DNA of 42,032 nt from Planctomycetia bacterium (GTDB lineage: Bacteria; Planctomycetota; UBA1135; UBA2386), in assembly GCA_005776475.1 (NCBI GenBank), contig SXPB01000130.1:1-42032 (forward strand), written 5' to 3'. Shown here in pieces: positions 9,038-21,114 of the stretch; position 1 is the first letter of the stretch, and the number at the start of each line of letters is the position of its first letter. Position numbers and translations under genes: made by a program. Under the pieces are notes generated by a model. That model did not search any database and had not been told where the DNA came from. It saw only the letters and a list, made by a program, of their open reading frames with translations.

Positions 9038-10221
9038 CCCTCGGCGTCACGCTGCTGGCGTGCACGCGCGAAACGCCGCCAGCACCGCCCGCGACGCAAC
9101 GGGAACCCCGCGTCGTCGACACGGCGACCCTGCCGGAGCACGAAATCCCGGCGGCGGTCCTGACCGAATGCCACGCGCCGTTGCGCGGCGGCATGGACCG
9201 CATCACCGCGACGGTGACCTTGCCCGACGGCGGCGTCGTGCAAGCTTTCGCCGAACTGCCCGAACGGCTGCGCGTGCAATCGCCGCACGGCACGTTCGTG
9301 CTGCTGGGTGATGCCGTACACGCGATCGACGGCGCCGCCGTCGCCGCCGACGACGTCGCCCGCACGCGCGCGCTGCGCGCGATGCTCGACGTCGCCACGT
9401 TCGGACCACTGCATCGCGCCACCGGATGCCGCCGGCTCGGCCCCGATTCGTTCACCGTCACCAGCAGTGGCACGACGGTGCCGAACACCGGCACGCTGAC
9501 GTTGCGCCCACAGACGCTGTTGCCCGCAGCCATCGCCAACGCGAACGGCACCACCACCATCGACGAGTATCTGGTGACTCCCACGACCTTCGTGGCGCGC
9601 GTGCTGACGGCACCACAACTCGGTCGTTGCCAGGTGCTGTTCGAACAGAGCTCCTTCGAATGGGCGCCCGACTTCTTCCGACCGCCTGGGACCGTGCGCG
9701 ACATCGCGCCGGGGCGCACGCGGATGCCGAGTCCCGGCAGCAACACCGAGCCGCGCACCGGCACGCCGATCGAGGTGACCCAGGCCGCATCGCGACTGCT
9801 GTGCGCGAAGGATCCCGGCGACTGGACCGGTCGGGTCGCGGCCTACCGCCCGCTGCACGAGGAACTGCAGCGCCAGGACCAGCACATCGCCGGATTCCCG
9901 GTGTTCTGGCAAGAGAACGGCCAGGCCTGGCTCGGCGCCCCGTTCCGGGCCCGCGCCGAAGGCAAGGCGTTCGCCGCTCCCGCGGGTTTCGACGTGCGCG
10001 AAGTGCCGGCGGCGCGCTGGCTCGTCGTGCATCCCGAGAGCGGCGACCTGGCAACGAAGCTCGCGGCGGGCGAGGCCATGCTGCGCGACGCGTTGGCGCA
10101 ACCCGGCGTCGTGGCCGCCGGCCCGATCCAAGCGCAACCATGGTTCCACCTGCACGAAGGCCTGCCCCCCGAACGCAAGCTGCAGGCGCCGACCGTGCGC
10201 ATGGCGGTGCGGCTGCGCTGA
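9004..10221 (+). CDS. Hypothetical lipoprotein
   Basis: Probable GTG start: VAQDFRSRLALTLGVTLLACTRETPP (lipobox LLAC). Overlaps the end of the HEAT gene by 34 nt. Planctomycete-like codon use to the stop at 10221. Confidence 0.65.
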   Translation: MAQDFRSRLALTLGVTLLACTRETPPAPPATQREPRVVDTATLPEHEIPAAVLTECHAPLRGGMDRITATVTLPDGGVVQAFAELPERLRVQSPHGTFVLLGDAVHAIDGAAVAADDVARTRALRAMLDVATFGPLHRATGCRRLGPDSFTVTSSGTTVPNTGTLTLRPQTLLPAAIANANGTTTIDEYLVTPTTFVARVLTAPQLGRCQVLFEQSSFEWAPDFFRPPGTVRDIAPGRTRMPSPGSNTEPRTGTPIEVTQAASRLLCAKDPGDWTGRVAAYRPLHEELQRQDQHIAGFPVFWQENGQAWLGAPFRARAEGKAFAAPAGFDVREVPAARWLVVHPESGDLATKLAAGEAMLRDALAQPGVVAAGPIQAQPWFHLHEGLPPERKLQAPTVRMAVRLR

Positions 10222-10260
10222 CGCCCGCTCCAGATGAGTGACGGCATTGCGGTCGGCACC

Positions 10261-10266
10261 TATCGT
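10261..10266 (+). promoter_or_regulatory. TATCGT -10-like box exactly 6 nt before ATG (10273)
   Basis: cacc-TATCGT-cgcacc-ATG. Same spacing as three other genes in the window. Confidence 0.45.
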
Positions 10267-10272
10267 CGCACC

Positions 10273-11481
10273 ATGCCACTGCCGCCACCTTCGGAGTTCG
10301 CGCGCCACTGGGACCTCGATCCGAACGTCGTGTTCCTCAACCACGGCAGCTTCGGGGCCTGCCCACGCGTCGTGCTGGCGCTGCAACAAGAACTGCGCGC
10401 GCAGATGGAGAGCGAGCCGGTGCGCTTCGTGCACCGCGAGAGCGAACACCGGCTCGACACGGCGCGTGAAGTGCTGGCGCGCTTCGTCGGCTGCAACACC
10501 GACGACCTGGCGTTCGTGCCGAACGCGACGACGGGCGTGAACACCGTGCTGCGGTCGCTCGAGTTCGCGCCGGGCGACGAACTGCTGACCACCGACCATG
10601 AGTACAACGCGTGCCGCAACGTGCTGGACTTCGTGGCGGCGCGCACCGGCGCCAAGGTCGTCGCGGTCGCCGTGCCGTTCCCGCTGGCCTCGCTGCAGCA
10701 GGTCATCGATGCGGTGCTGGCCGGCGTCACGGCGCGCACCCGGCTCTGCCTGCTCGACCACATCACGAGCCCTACCGGCCTCGTGATGCCGGTGGCCCCG
10801 ATCGTGGCCATGCTGCGCGAGCGCGGCATCGACACCCTGGTCGATGGCGCCCACGCCCCCGGCATGGTCCCGCTCGCACTCGAGGATCTCGGCGCCGCGT
10901 ACTACACCGGCAATTGCCACAAGTGGCTGTGCACGCCGAAGGGCTCGGCGTTGCTGTTCGTGCGCCGCGACCGCCAGGCGAAGATCCGACCGCTCGCGAT
11001 CAGCCATGGCGCCAATTCGATGCGCAGCGATCGCTCGCGTTTCCGTCTCGAGTTCGATTTCACCGGCACCGACGACTGCACGCCGTTCCTGTGCATTCCC
11101 GAAGCCCTGCGGTTCCTTGGCAGCCTGTTGCCGGGCGGCATCGCCGGACTGCAGGCGCACAACCACACGCTGGCCCTGTCGGGACGCACGATCGTCGGAG
11201 CGGCCATCGGCACCACGGCGCCGGCGCCGGCGGAGATGATCGGCTCGCTGGCGTCGATGCTGCTGCCCGCCAGCGACGCCCTGCCGACTTCGCCCCTCGG
11301 CCTCGATCCCCTGCAGGTCCGGTTGTTCGATCGCCACCACATCGAAGTGCCGGTGATGCGCTGGACCTCGCCGCGCCTGCGCCTGCTGCGCATTTCGCCC
11401 CAGATCTACAACAGCGAAGCGCAGTACCGCTGGCTCGCCGACGCCGTCGCCAAGGAACTCGCCGACGAACGCATGCACTGA
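10273..11481 (+). CDS. Aminotransferase class V family protein (isopenicillin N epimerase-like)
   Basis: MPLPPPSEFARHWDLDPNVVFLNHGSFGACPRVVL...LVDGAHAPGMVPLALEDLGAAYYTGNCHKWLCTPKGSALLFVR (PLP Lys in CHKW motif). Confidence 0.9.
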   Translation: MPLPPPSEFARHWDLDPNVVFLNHGSFGACPRVVLALQQELRAQMESEPVRFVHRESEHRLDTAREVLARFVGCNTDDLAFVPNATTGVNTVLRSLEFAPGDELLTTDHEYNACRNVLDFVAARTGAKVVAVAVPFPLASLQQVIDAVLAGVTARTRLCLLDHITSPTGLVMPVAPIVAMLRERGIDTLVDGAHAPGMVPLALEDLGAAYYTGNCHKWLCTPKGSALLFVRRDRQAKIRPLAISHGANSMRSDRSRFRLEFDFTGTDDCTPFLCIPEALRFLGSLLPGGIAGLQAHNHTLALSGRTIVGAAIGTTAPAPAEMIGSLASMLLPASDALPTSPLGLDPLQVRLFDRHHIEVPVMRWTSPRLRLLRISPQIYNSEAQYRWLADAVAKELADERMH

Positions 11482-11506
11482 TCGACGCGCCAAGGTGTGG
11501 CGAAAT

Positions 11507-11530
11507 CCGTCAGCGGATTGCCGCTGACGG
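11507..11530. terminator. Perfect 10-bp stem, 4-nt loop hairpin (terminator-like or regulatory)
   Basis: CCGTCAGCGG-ATTG-CCGCTGACGG, 26 nt after the aminotransferase stop and upstream of the YfiR operon. No U-tract. Confidence 0.5.
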
Positions 11531-11603
11531 CCGATTCCCGTCGCATGCCCCAGTACTCGCGTCAAGACGGCGTCACCGCGACGTCGATGACCAGGGCATC
11601 TCG

Positions 11604-12175
11604 ATGCCCCGGGTCACGTCGACATTCCTGCCGTTCCTCACGGTGGGCGCACTTTCATTGCTTGCCAGCCTTGCGCCGGCACAGAACGGCAACGTCGTCG
11701 GCAAGGAGAACCATGCCGCGACGCTGCGGGCGATGGTGGTGCTGAAGATCGCACCGTACCTGACGGTTGCCGGCGGCGAGAAGCGCAAGGAGTTCCGCAT
11801 CGGCATCGTCGGTGAAGACAGCGTCACCGCGGTCGCCGAGAAACTGCTGTCGGGAAAGAAGGTCGACACCGCCACGGTGAAAGTCGTCGTCATCGACGTG
11901 GCGACGGCAGCGAAGGGCAAGGACGTCGGCAAGTACGACCTGCTCTACCTGGCCACCGCGATCGGCAAGGATGACCTCGCCGCCATCGTCAAGGTGCACG
12001 CCGAGAAGGCGGTGCCGCTGGTGTCCGAGCGGGACGGCTTTGCCGCGAGCGGCGGCAGCGTGCAGCTGTTCGTCAAGGACAACGGCCTGCGCTTCGAGGT
12101 CAACGGCGACGCCTTGAAGAAGCAAGGCCTGGAAGCGAGCAGCCACTTGCTGAAGCTGTCGCAGAAGGGGCCCGA

Positions 12176-12179
<4 letters not shown>
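11604..12179 (+). CDS. YfiR family (DUF4154) periplasmic protein
   Basis: [27 protein letters not shown] signal peptide, then [17 protein letters not shown]...[11 protein letters not shown]...[57 protein letters not shown]. Confidence 0.75.
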
Positions 12180-14532
<2,353 letters not shown>

Positions 14533-14536
<4 letters not shown>

Positions 14537-16446
14537 AGTCGTTCCTTCGTCTCACTCCCGGCCTCCTGCTGGCTTCCGTCGCGTTATCGCAAGCCGAAGC
14601 AGCGGCCCAGGAACCCGATCCGCAGGCAGCCGGCGCCGATTTCAACCTGGGCGAACTGTCGCTCGAGCAACTGATGGAGGTGCCGGTCGAAGTCGGCACT
14701 CGCCAGAGCCAGTCGCTGGCGCGCACTGCGGCTTCGGTGTTCGTGATGAACGAACCGGAGATCCGGCGCTCGGGCATGCGATCGGTGGCCGAAGTGCTGC
14801 GCCTCGTGCCTGGCCTCGTGATCGCGCAGGACGTGCCCGGCGCCTACGGCTTCAGCAGCCGCCTCGGTGAGTACGAGTTCGCCGGCATGCTGGTGCTGAT
14901 CGACGGGCAACGCCTCTACACGACGTTGCTGCGCCGCGAGTACTTCCAGGCCATCGACCTGCCGCTCGCGGTGGTCGAACGCATCGAAGTCGTGCGTGGT
15001 CCAGGCGGCGCGCGTTGGGGTGACAAAGCCAGCCAGGGCGTCATCAACATCGTGACCAAGAGGGCCGCCGCCATGGCCGGAGCGCGCATCACCGGGGTGG
15101 TCGGCACCGAGGAACACCTGGCCGGCTCGTTCCGCTACGGGCAGTCGGCCGGAGCCGACACGGATTGGTACCTGTTCGGCAGGCTGGCCCAACGCGACGG
15201 CGGCCATCCGACCACCGCCGGCGACCGCTGGGACAACAACGCAATCGGCATGCGCGTCGACAGCAAGCTGGCCGAGCATACCAACCTCACCGTCGACGGC
15301 CTCTACCACGACAGCTTCCTCGGCGACTCGTACGTCGTCGCTCCCGGCTACTCGTCGCTGAACATGATCAAGGGCGGCCACGTGAAGGCGAAGCTGCGCT
15401 TCGACCACGGCGAGTCCGGCTGGACCGAGGTGCGCGGCGCCGCCGACGGCTACGACCAGGACATCCGCGACTACCTGGACGACGTACCCGACTTCTTCCT
15501 GCGCTACCGCGAGGAGCTGTTCGATGCCTCGGTGCAGCATTCGTGGCGCGCCTCGGCCGAACACACGTTCACGGTCGGCGTCAGCGTGCGCAGCCTGACC
15601 GTCGAGAACTACCGCGTCTTCACCGACGTCGGCAACGAGTACAACGAAACGCGCGGCGATGCTTTCGCAGCTTGGGACTGGGATCTGTCCGAACACGTGC
15701 GGTTCACGCTCGGCGGCAACCTCGGCTACCAGGATGGCAACCGCGGCAGCGGCATCGATTCCCAACCCGACGTGCGCCTCGCCTGGGCGCCGGCGGACGA
15801 CTTCACGGTGTGGACGGCGTTGTCCGCGAACCACGAACCCGACAGCAAGATCGCCGACTCCGGGCTCCTGGTGCGGCGCAAGGCGAGTCAACTGCTCGCC
15901 TACGAACTCGGCCTGCGCAAGCGGTTCGGCGAGAGCCTGCTGCTGCAGCTCGACACGTTCGTGTACTCGGTCGATGACCAGCTCAACGGCTTCGACACCG
16001 AACCGATCAGCGGCGCCACGCTGTACCTGACCGAGGGCAGCACCGATGCCTTTGGCGGCGAACTGCACGCGGCGTGGAACCCGGTGCAACGCGTGCGCAT
16101 CACCAGCTACCTGGCCAGCACCGAGGCGAACTCGCGCAATTTCGACCCGAGTCTGTTCGGCGACCAGTCGACGATCGAAGGCCAGGTGCCGCGCCTGCGC
16201 GGCGGCGCCACGTTCGGCTACGAACCGGTGCCCGGGCTCGAACTCGACTGCAACGTGATCTACACGCAACGTCGCGCCGACATTCCGACATGGTGGCGAG
16301 TCGATCTGCGAATCGGTTGGAACGTCAGCGACGACACGTCGATCGAGGTCGTTGGCCAGAACCTGACCGACCCGCAACATCCGGAGTACTACTACTCCGA
16401 GGAGATCGAGCGCGGCGGCTACTTCATGGTTACGCACCGCTTCTGA
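14533..16446 (+). CDS. TonB-dependent receptor
   Basis: Plug signature [56 protein letters not shown]...[31 protein letters not shown]-terminal aromatic beta-strand ending [10 protein letters not shown]. Confidence 0.93.
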
Positions 16447-16540
16447 CCGGAGCCGGGCGGACCGCCCTGCCAGGCCGCGCCGCCGGGGTTCCGGCGCGCG
16501 CGCTCGAAGACCGTAGTAGCGACCGGCACCGCACGCCCAA

Positions 16541-16546
16541 TATCCT
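16541..16546 (+). promoter_or_regulatory. TATCCT -10-like box exactly 6 nt before ATG (16553)
   Basis: ccaa-TATCCT-gcgcgg-ATG. Confidence 0.5.
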
Positions 16547-16552
16547 GCGCGG

Positions 16553-19500
16553 ATGACGTGCCGTGCCGCCTTGCTGTTCGTCGCCGTCCTCGCCACCCTC
16601 GCCGCCGCGCCCGCGCAAGGACCACCGCACAACGGTCCGCGCCCGGCCGATGCAGGTTGGTTCGCACTGACGAACGCCCATGTCGTCGCTTCGCCTGGCC
16701 AGGAGCCGGTGGCCGCCACCATCGTCGTGCGCGCCGGCCGCATCGCCAGCGTCGGCAGCGACCCGCCGCCCGCCGGCGCCACCTCCATCGACTGCAGCGG
16801 CCTCACGATCTGGCCGGGCTTCGTCGAACCCTTCTTCGCCAGCGACGTGCCGGCCCTCGATCCCAACGCAGCCGACCAGCACTGGAACACGATGGTGCAG
16901 GCGCAACGGCACGCGCTGGACGGCGCGCTGGTGCCCGCCACCGACCGCGAAGCGCTGCGCCAGCTCGGCTTCACCACCGTCGCCGTAGCACCTTCGGGCG
17001 GCATCTTGAAGGGCAACGCCGCGGTCATCCTGCTCGACGAACCGAACGCCAACACCCCGGCGCGCATCGTGCGTCGCACCGCCTACGCCGCCGCCAGCCT
17101 GCAGACGAGTCGCGACGGCTATCCCGACAGCGAGATGGGCGCGATCGCGCTGCTGCGCCAGATGCTGCTCGACGGCCAGTGGTACGCTCGCTGCCAGAGC
17201 GCGCTCGCCAGCAACCCCGCCCTGCAAGCGCAGGCGCCGCAGCCATCCGCGGTGCTGCAGGCGATCGCCGACGGCTGGTCGCAGCCGTTGTGGTTCGACG
17301 TGCAGGATGAACTGCAGGCACTGCGCGTTCTCAAGATCGCCGCCGAGTTCGAACGCAGCGCGGTCGTCATCGGCAGCGGCATGGAGTTCCGCCGCCTGTC
17401 GGCGCTGGCCGCCGCGAAGGCGCGCATCGTGGTTCCGCTGCACTTCCCCGACGCGCCCGATGTCGCCACCGAAGCCGCCGCCGACCGCGTGTCGCTGCGC
17501 CAGCTGCAATCGTGGGAACAGGCGCCGACCAACAGCAAGCGCCTGCTCGACGCCGGCCTGCCGATCGCGTGGACGACGGTGCGGCTGCGCGACCGCAAGG
17601 ACTTTCCGGCGCGCGTCAGGGAGGCGATGGCGTGCGGCGTGACCACAGCCCAGGCCCTCGCGGCGTTGACCACAGTGCCGGCCGCGTGGCTCGGCATCGA
17701 AGAGCACACCGGCACGATCGCGGTGGGCAAGCTCGCCAACTTCGTCGTCACCGACGGCGATCTGTTCACGCCGAAATGCGAAGTGCGCGACGTCTGGGTC
17801 GGCGGCAACCGCCACGTCGTCAACGCCAGGAAGGACCGCGGTCTCGACGGCGCCTGGTCGTGGACCGAGGGCTTCCCCGGCAGCGGCGGCGGCCCGCCCA
17901 CGCTGACGATCGCTTCCGACAAGGTCACCTGCACGCTCGGTGAGGACAAGTTCGAGACCAGCGGTGTCGTGCGCGACCCCAGCGCGTTGGCCTGCCGCGT
18001 GGCCGGCAAGACTCTCGGCGACGGCGCCCACTGGTTGCGCGTGCATCGCGAAGGCGAACAGCTGGTCGGCGTGTGCACGTCACCCGAAGGCATCGCGCGG
18101 CCGTTCCGCGCCACTCGCGCCGACGCGGGTGCCACGCCGGCGGAGCCGGACAAGAAGGACGCGAAGGACAAGAGCCTGCCGCCGCCCTCGCTCGACCCGC
18201 TGCCGACTCCGCTCGGCGGCTTCGGCCATCTGCAGCTGCCCGCGGCAACGGAGTTCGCGATCGTCAACGCCACGTTGTGGCCGAGCGACGGCCGCGGCGT
18301 GCTGCGCAACGGCGCCGTGGTCGTGCGCAACGGCAAGATCGTCTTCGCCGGCCCCGCCGGTGACATGCCGGCGCTGCGCGAAGGTGCCACCACGATCGAC
18401 GGTCGCGGCAAGCACGTCACGCCCGGCATCATCGACTGCCATTCGCACACCGGCATCGCACGCGGCGTCAACGAAGGCGGCCAGGCGGTCACCGCCGAAG
18501 TGCGCATCGAGGACGTGCTCGACCCCGACGACGTGAATTGGTACCGCCAGCTCGCCGGCGGCGTCACCGCCGTGAATCAGCTGCACGGATCGGCCAACGC
18601 GATCGGCGGCCAGAGCCGCACCACGAAGGTCCGCTTCGGGGTGCTGCAGCCCGACGAGATGCATCTGCAGGGCGCCCCCGCCGGCATGAAGTGGGCCCTC
18701 GGCGAAAACCCGCGCCGCGCCAACGGTTCCGGCACGAACCCGCGCTACCCGAACACGCGCATGGGTGTCGAAGCCCTGCTGCGCGACCGGCTCGCCGCCG
18801 CCGAGTCCTATCGCCGCGAGCAGGCGGCCTACACGGCGCTGGCGCCGACCGCGCGCGCCAAGGTGCTGCCGCCACGCCGCGATCTCGAGCTCGAGGCCAT
18901 CGGCGAGATCCTCGCCGCCACCCGACTCATCCACTGCCACAGCTACCGCCAGGACGAGATCTTCATGCTGTGCGGCCTCGCCAAGGACCACGGCATCAAG
19001 ATCGGCACGTTCCAGCACGTGCTCGAGGGCTACAAGGTCGCCGACGCAATCGCGCAGAACGCGATCGGCGCGTCGGCCTTCAGCGACTGGTGGGCGTTCA
19101 AGCTCGAGGTGCAGGACGCGATCCCGGACAACGGCGCGATCCTGCACGAAGCCGGCGTCGTGGTGTCGTTCAACAGCGACAGCAACGAACACGCGCGGCG
19201 ACTCAACACCGAGGCCGGCAAGGCGGTGAAGTACGGCGGCGTGCTGCCGCACGAAGCGCTTTGCTTCGTCACGCGCAATCCCGCGATCCAGCTCGGCATC
19301 TTCGCGCGCACCGGTTCGTTGACCGCGGGCAAGGACGCCGACCTCGCGCTGTGGTCCGCCGATCCGCTCAGCTACGAGGCGCGTTGCGAAGCGACGTGGG
19401 TCGATGGCCGCCAGCTGTTCTCGCTCGCCGCCGACGCCGAGAAGCGGCAGACGATCGCGAAGGAACGCACTCGCCTGCTGCAACGCGCCCTCGCTGCCCC

Positions 19501-19606
19501 AAAGGGCCGCACCGCGCGCGAGAGCGATCCGAAGGACGCCTACTGGGCCGCCGAAGACATGACCGCCGACTGGTGCTGCCGCACCTGCGAAGGAGAACGC
19601 CGATGA
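16553..19606 (+). CDS. Secreted protein with two tandem amidohydrolase-fold modules (N-module lacking HxH, C-module with HxH)
   Basis: N-module IDCSGLTIWPGFVEPFFASDVP; C-module IDGRGKHVTPGIIDCHSHTGIARG...HCHSYR...FQHVLEG...VSFNSDSNE...GSLTAGKDADLALWS. Confidence 0.85.
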   Translation: MTCRAALLFVAVLATLAAAPAQGPPHNGPRPADAGWFALTNAHVVASPGQEPVAATIVVRAGRIASVGSDPPPAGATSIDCSGLTIWPGFVEPFFASDVPALDPNAADQHWNTMVQAQRHALDGALVPATDREALRQLGFTTVAVAPSGGILKGNAAVILLDEPNANTPARIVRRTAYAAASLQTSRDGYPDSEMGAIALLRQMLLDGQWYARCQSALASNPALQAQAPQPSAVLQAIADGWSQPLWFDVQDELQALRVLKIAAEFERSAVVIGSGMEFRRLSALAAAKARIVVPLHFPDAPDVATEAAADRVSLRQLQSWEQAPTNSKRLLDAGLPIAWTTVRLRDRKDFPARVREAMACGVTTAQALAALTTVPAAWLGIEEHTGTIAVGKLANFVVTDGDLFTPKCEVRDVWVGGNRHVVNARKDRGLDGAWSWTEGFPGSGGGPPTLTIASDKVTCTLGEDKFETSGVVRDPSALACRVAGKTLGDGAHWLRVHREGEQLVGVCTSPEGIARPFRATRADAGATPAEPDKKDAKDKSLPPPSLDPLPTPLGGFGHLQLPAATEFAIVNATLWPSDGRGVLRNGAVVVRNGKIVFAGPAGDMPALREGATTIDGRGKHVTPGIIDCHSHTGIARGVNEGGQAVTAEVRIEDVLDPDDVNWYRQLAGGVTAVNQLHGSANAIGGQSRTTKVRFGVLQPDEMHLQGAPAGMKWALGENPRRANGSGTNPRYPNTRMGVEALLRDRLAAAESYRREQAAYTALAPTARAKVLPPRRDLELEAIGEILAATRLIHCHSYRQDEIFMLCGLAKDHGIKIGTFQHVLEGYKVADAIAQNAIGASAFSDWWAFKLEVQDAIPDNGAILHEAGVVVSFNSDSNEHARRLNTEAGKAVKYGGVLPHEALCFVTRNPAIQLGIFARTGSLTAGKDADLALWSADPLSYEARCEATWVDGRQLFSLAADAEKRQTIAKERTRLLQRALAAPKGRTARESDPKDAYWAAEDMTADWCCRTCEGERR

Positions 19607-20958
19607 ACCCGCAGCACTTCCCCCGCCTGGGCCTGCTCGCGCCCATTCTCGCGGCTTCGCTCGCCGCCCAGGACCTGATCCCGAAGGCGCCACCGCAGCC
19701 ACTGCCCGTCGTGTTGCAGAATGCGGTGCTGCACACGGTGACCGGCGGCATCGTGCTCAGCGGCACGCTGTGGTTCTTCGACGGCCAGATCCGCGGCGTG
19801 CTGCCGGCGGGCGAGACGCCGAAGCTGCCCGACGGACAGCAACCCCTCGTGCTCGACCTGCAGGGCAAGCACGTGTTCCCGGGCATGATCGCCGGCAACA
19901 GTTCGCTCGGCCTCGTCGAACTCGGCATGGTGCGGCAATCGGTCGACAGCGACGAACTCGGCGAGATGTCGCCGGAGACGCTGGCGATGGTCGCGGTCAA
20001 TCCCGACTCGGCGCTGCTGCCGGTCGCGCGCGCGAACGGCGTGCTCGCCGCGGTGACGTTCCCGGTCGGTGGGTTGTTGCCGGGCCGCGCGTCGGCGCTG
20101 CAGCTCGACGGCTGGACCAATGCGGACCTGGCGGTGAAGGCGGATGCGGGCCCGGTCGTGGTCTGGCCCGCGCAAGCCAGCGGCGGCGAACGCGGTCGCC
20201 GCGGTAGCCGCCCCGGCGGACCCGGCGCCGCGGCGGCCGTCGAAGGTGGCGATGCGACGAAGAAGGCGCGGGCCCGCATCGACGATGCGTTCCTCGCGGC
20301 ACGCGCCTGGCTCACCGCATGGACGGCGGACACCACGCTGCCGATCGACATCCGGCACCAGGCGCTGGCGCCGGCCGTGCGTCGCGAGGCACCGGTGTTC
20401 GTGCTGGCCGACGATCTCGAGCAGATCGAGTCGGCGGTCCTGTGGGCGCGCGATCGCGAGCTGCGCATCGTGATCGTCGGCGGCCGCGACGCCGCCAGCT
20501 GCGCCGCCCTGCTGCGCGAACGCAAGGTGCCGGTCGTGGTCACCGGCGTGCACCGGTTGCCACGGCGCGACGACAGCGCCTACGACGAGCCGTTCACGCT
20601 GCCGGCGCGGCTGTCGCAACTCGGGGTGACGTTCTGCATCGCGAGTGGCGGCGACGCGAGCAACGAGCGCAACCTCCCCTACCACGCGGCGACGGCGGCG
20701 GCGTTCGGGCTGGATCGCGAGAAGGCGTTCGCGGCGGTGACACACGATGCGGCAGTGGTGTTTGGCATCGACGATCGCCTGGGCTCGCTGGCGGTGGGCA
20801 AGGATGCGACGTTGTTCGTGGCCGATGGGCATCCGTTCGATCTGGCGACGAAGATCGAGTTGGCGTTCGTGCGCGGGCGGCAGGTGGATCTGCGCAGCAA
20901 GCACACGGAGCTGGCGAAGAAGTACCGCGAGCGCTACCGGCAGCTGCGCGGCAAGTAG
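19603..20958 (+). CDS. Degenerate amidohydrolase-fold protein
   Basis: MNPQHFPRLGLLAPILAASLAAQ signal peptide; LDLQGKHVFPGMIAGNSSLGLVELG (no HxH); LGSLAVGKDATLFVADGHPFDLATKIELAFVRG. ATGA overlap with the upstream gene. Confidence 0.82.
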   Translation: MNPQHFPRLGLLAPILAASLAAQDLIPKAPPQPLPVVLQNAVLHTVTGGIVLSGTLWFFDGQIRGVLPAGETPKLPDGQQPLVLDLQGKHVFPGMIAGNSSLGLVELGMVRQSVDSDELGEMSPETLAMVAVNPDSALLPVARANGVLAAVTFPVGGLLPGRASALQLDGWTNADLAVKADAGPVVVWPAQASGGERGRRGSRPGGPGAAAAVEGGDATKKARARIDDAFLAARAWLTAWTADTTLPIDIRHQALAPAVRREAPVFVLADDLEQIESAVLWARDRELRIVIVGGRDAASCAALLRERKVPVVVTGVHRLPRRDDSAYDEPFTLPARLSQLGVTFCIASGGDASNERNLPYHAATAAAFGLDREKAFAAVTHDAAVVFGIDDRLGSLAVGKDATLFVADGHPFDLATKIELAFVRGRQVDLRSKHTELAKKYRERYRQLRGK

Positions 20959-21114
20959 GTTGTTGCACGGGCACGCTGCCCTCGAACCTCGTTTGCAACC
21001 GCCCACTGGCAAGGGGCGATTGACTCGCTAGCGCGGCCCCTCGGCACCACATGCGTGGATGGAATAGGATGGTCGTTCGCTACGAACGGCCGCAAAGGAT
21101 GGCTCCGGAAGCAA

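Noticed and set aside
8650-11565. 971-aa minus-strand ORF opposite the lipoproteins and aminotransferase
   Set aside because: Shadow ORF; the plus strand carries PLP-enzyme motifs.
16470-16520. Terminator hairpin CGCCGG-GGTT-CCGGCG after the TonB receptor gene
   Set aside because: Only a 6-bp stem in very GC-rich sequence without a U-tract; not distinguishable from chance.
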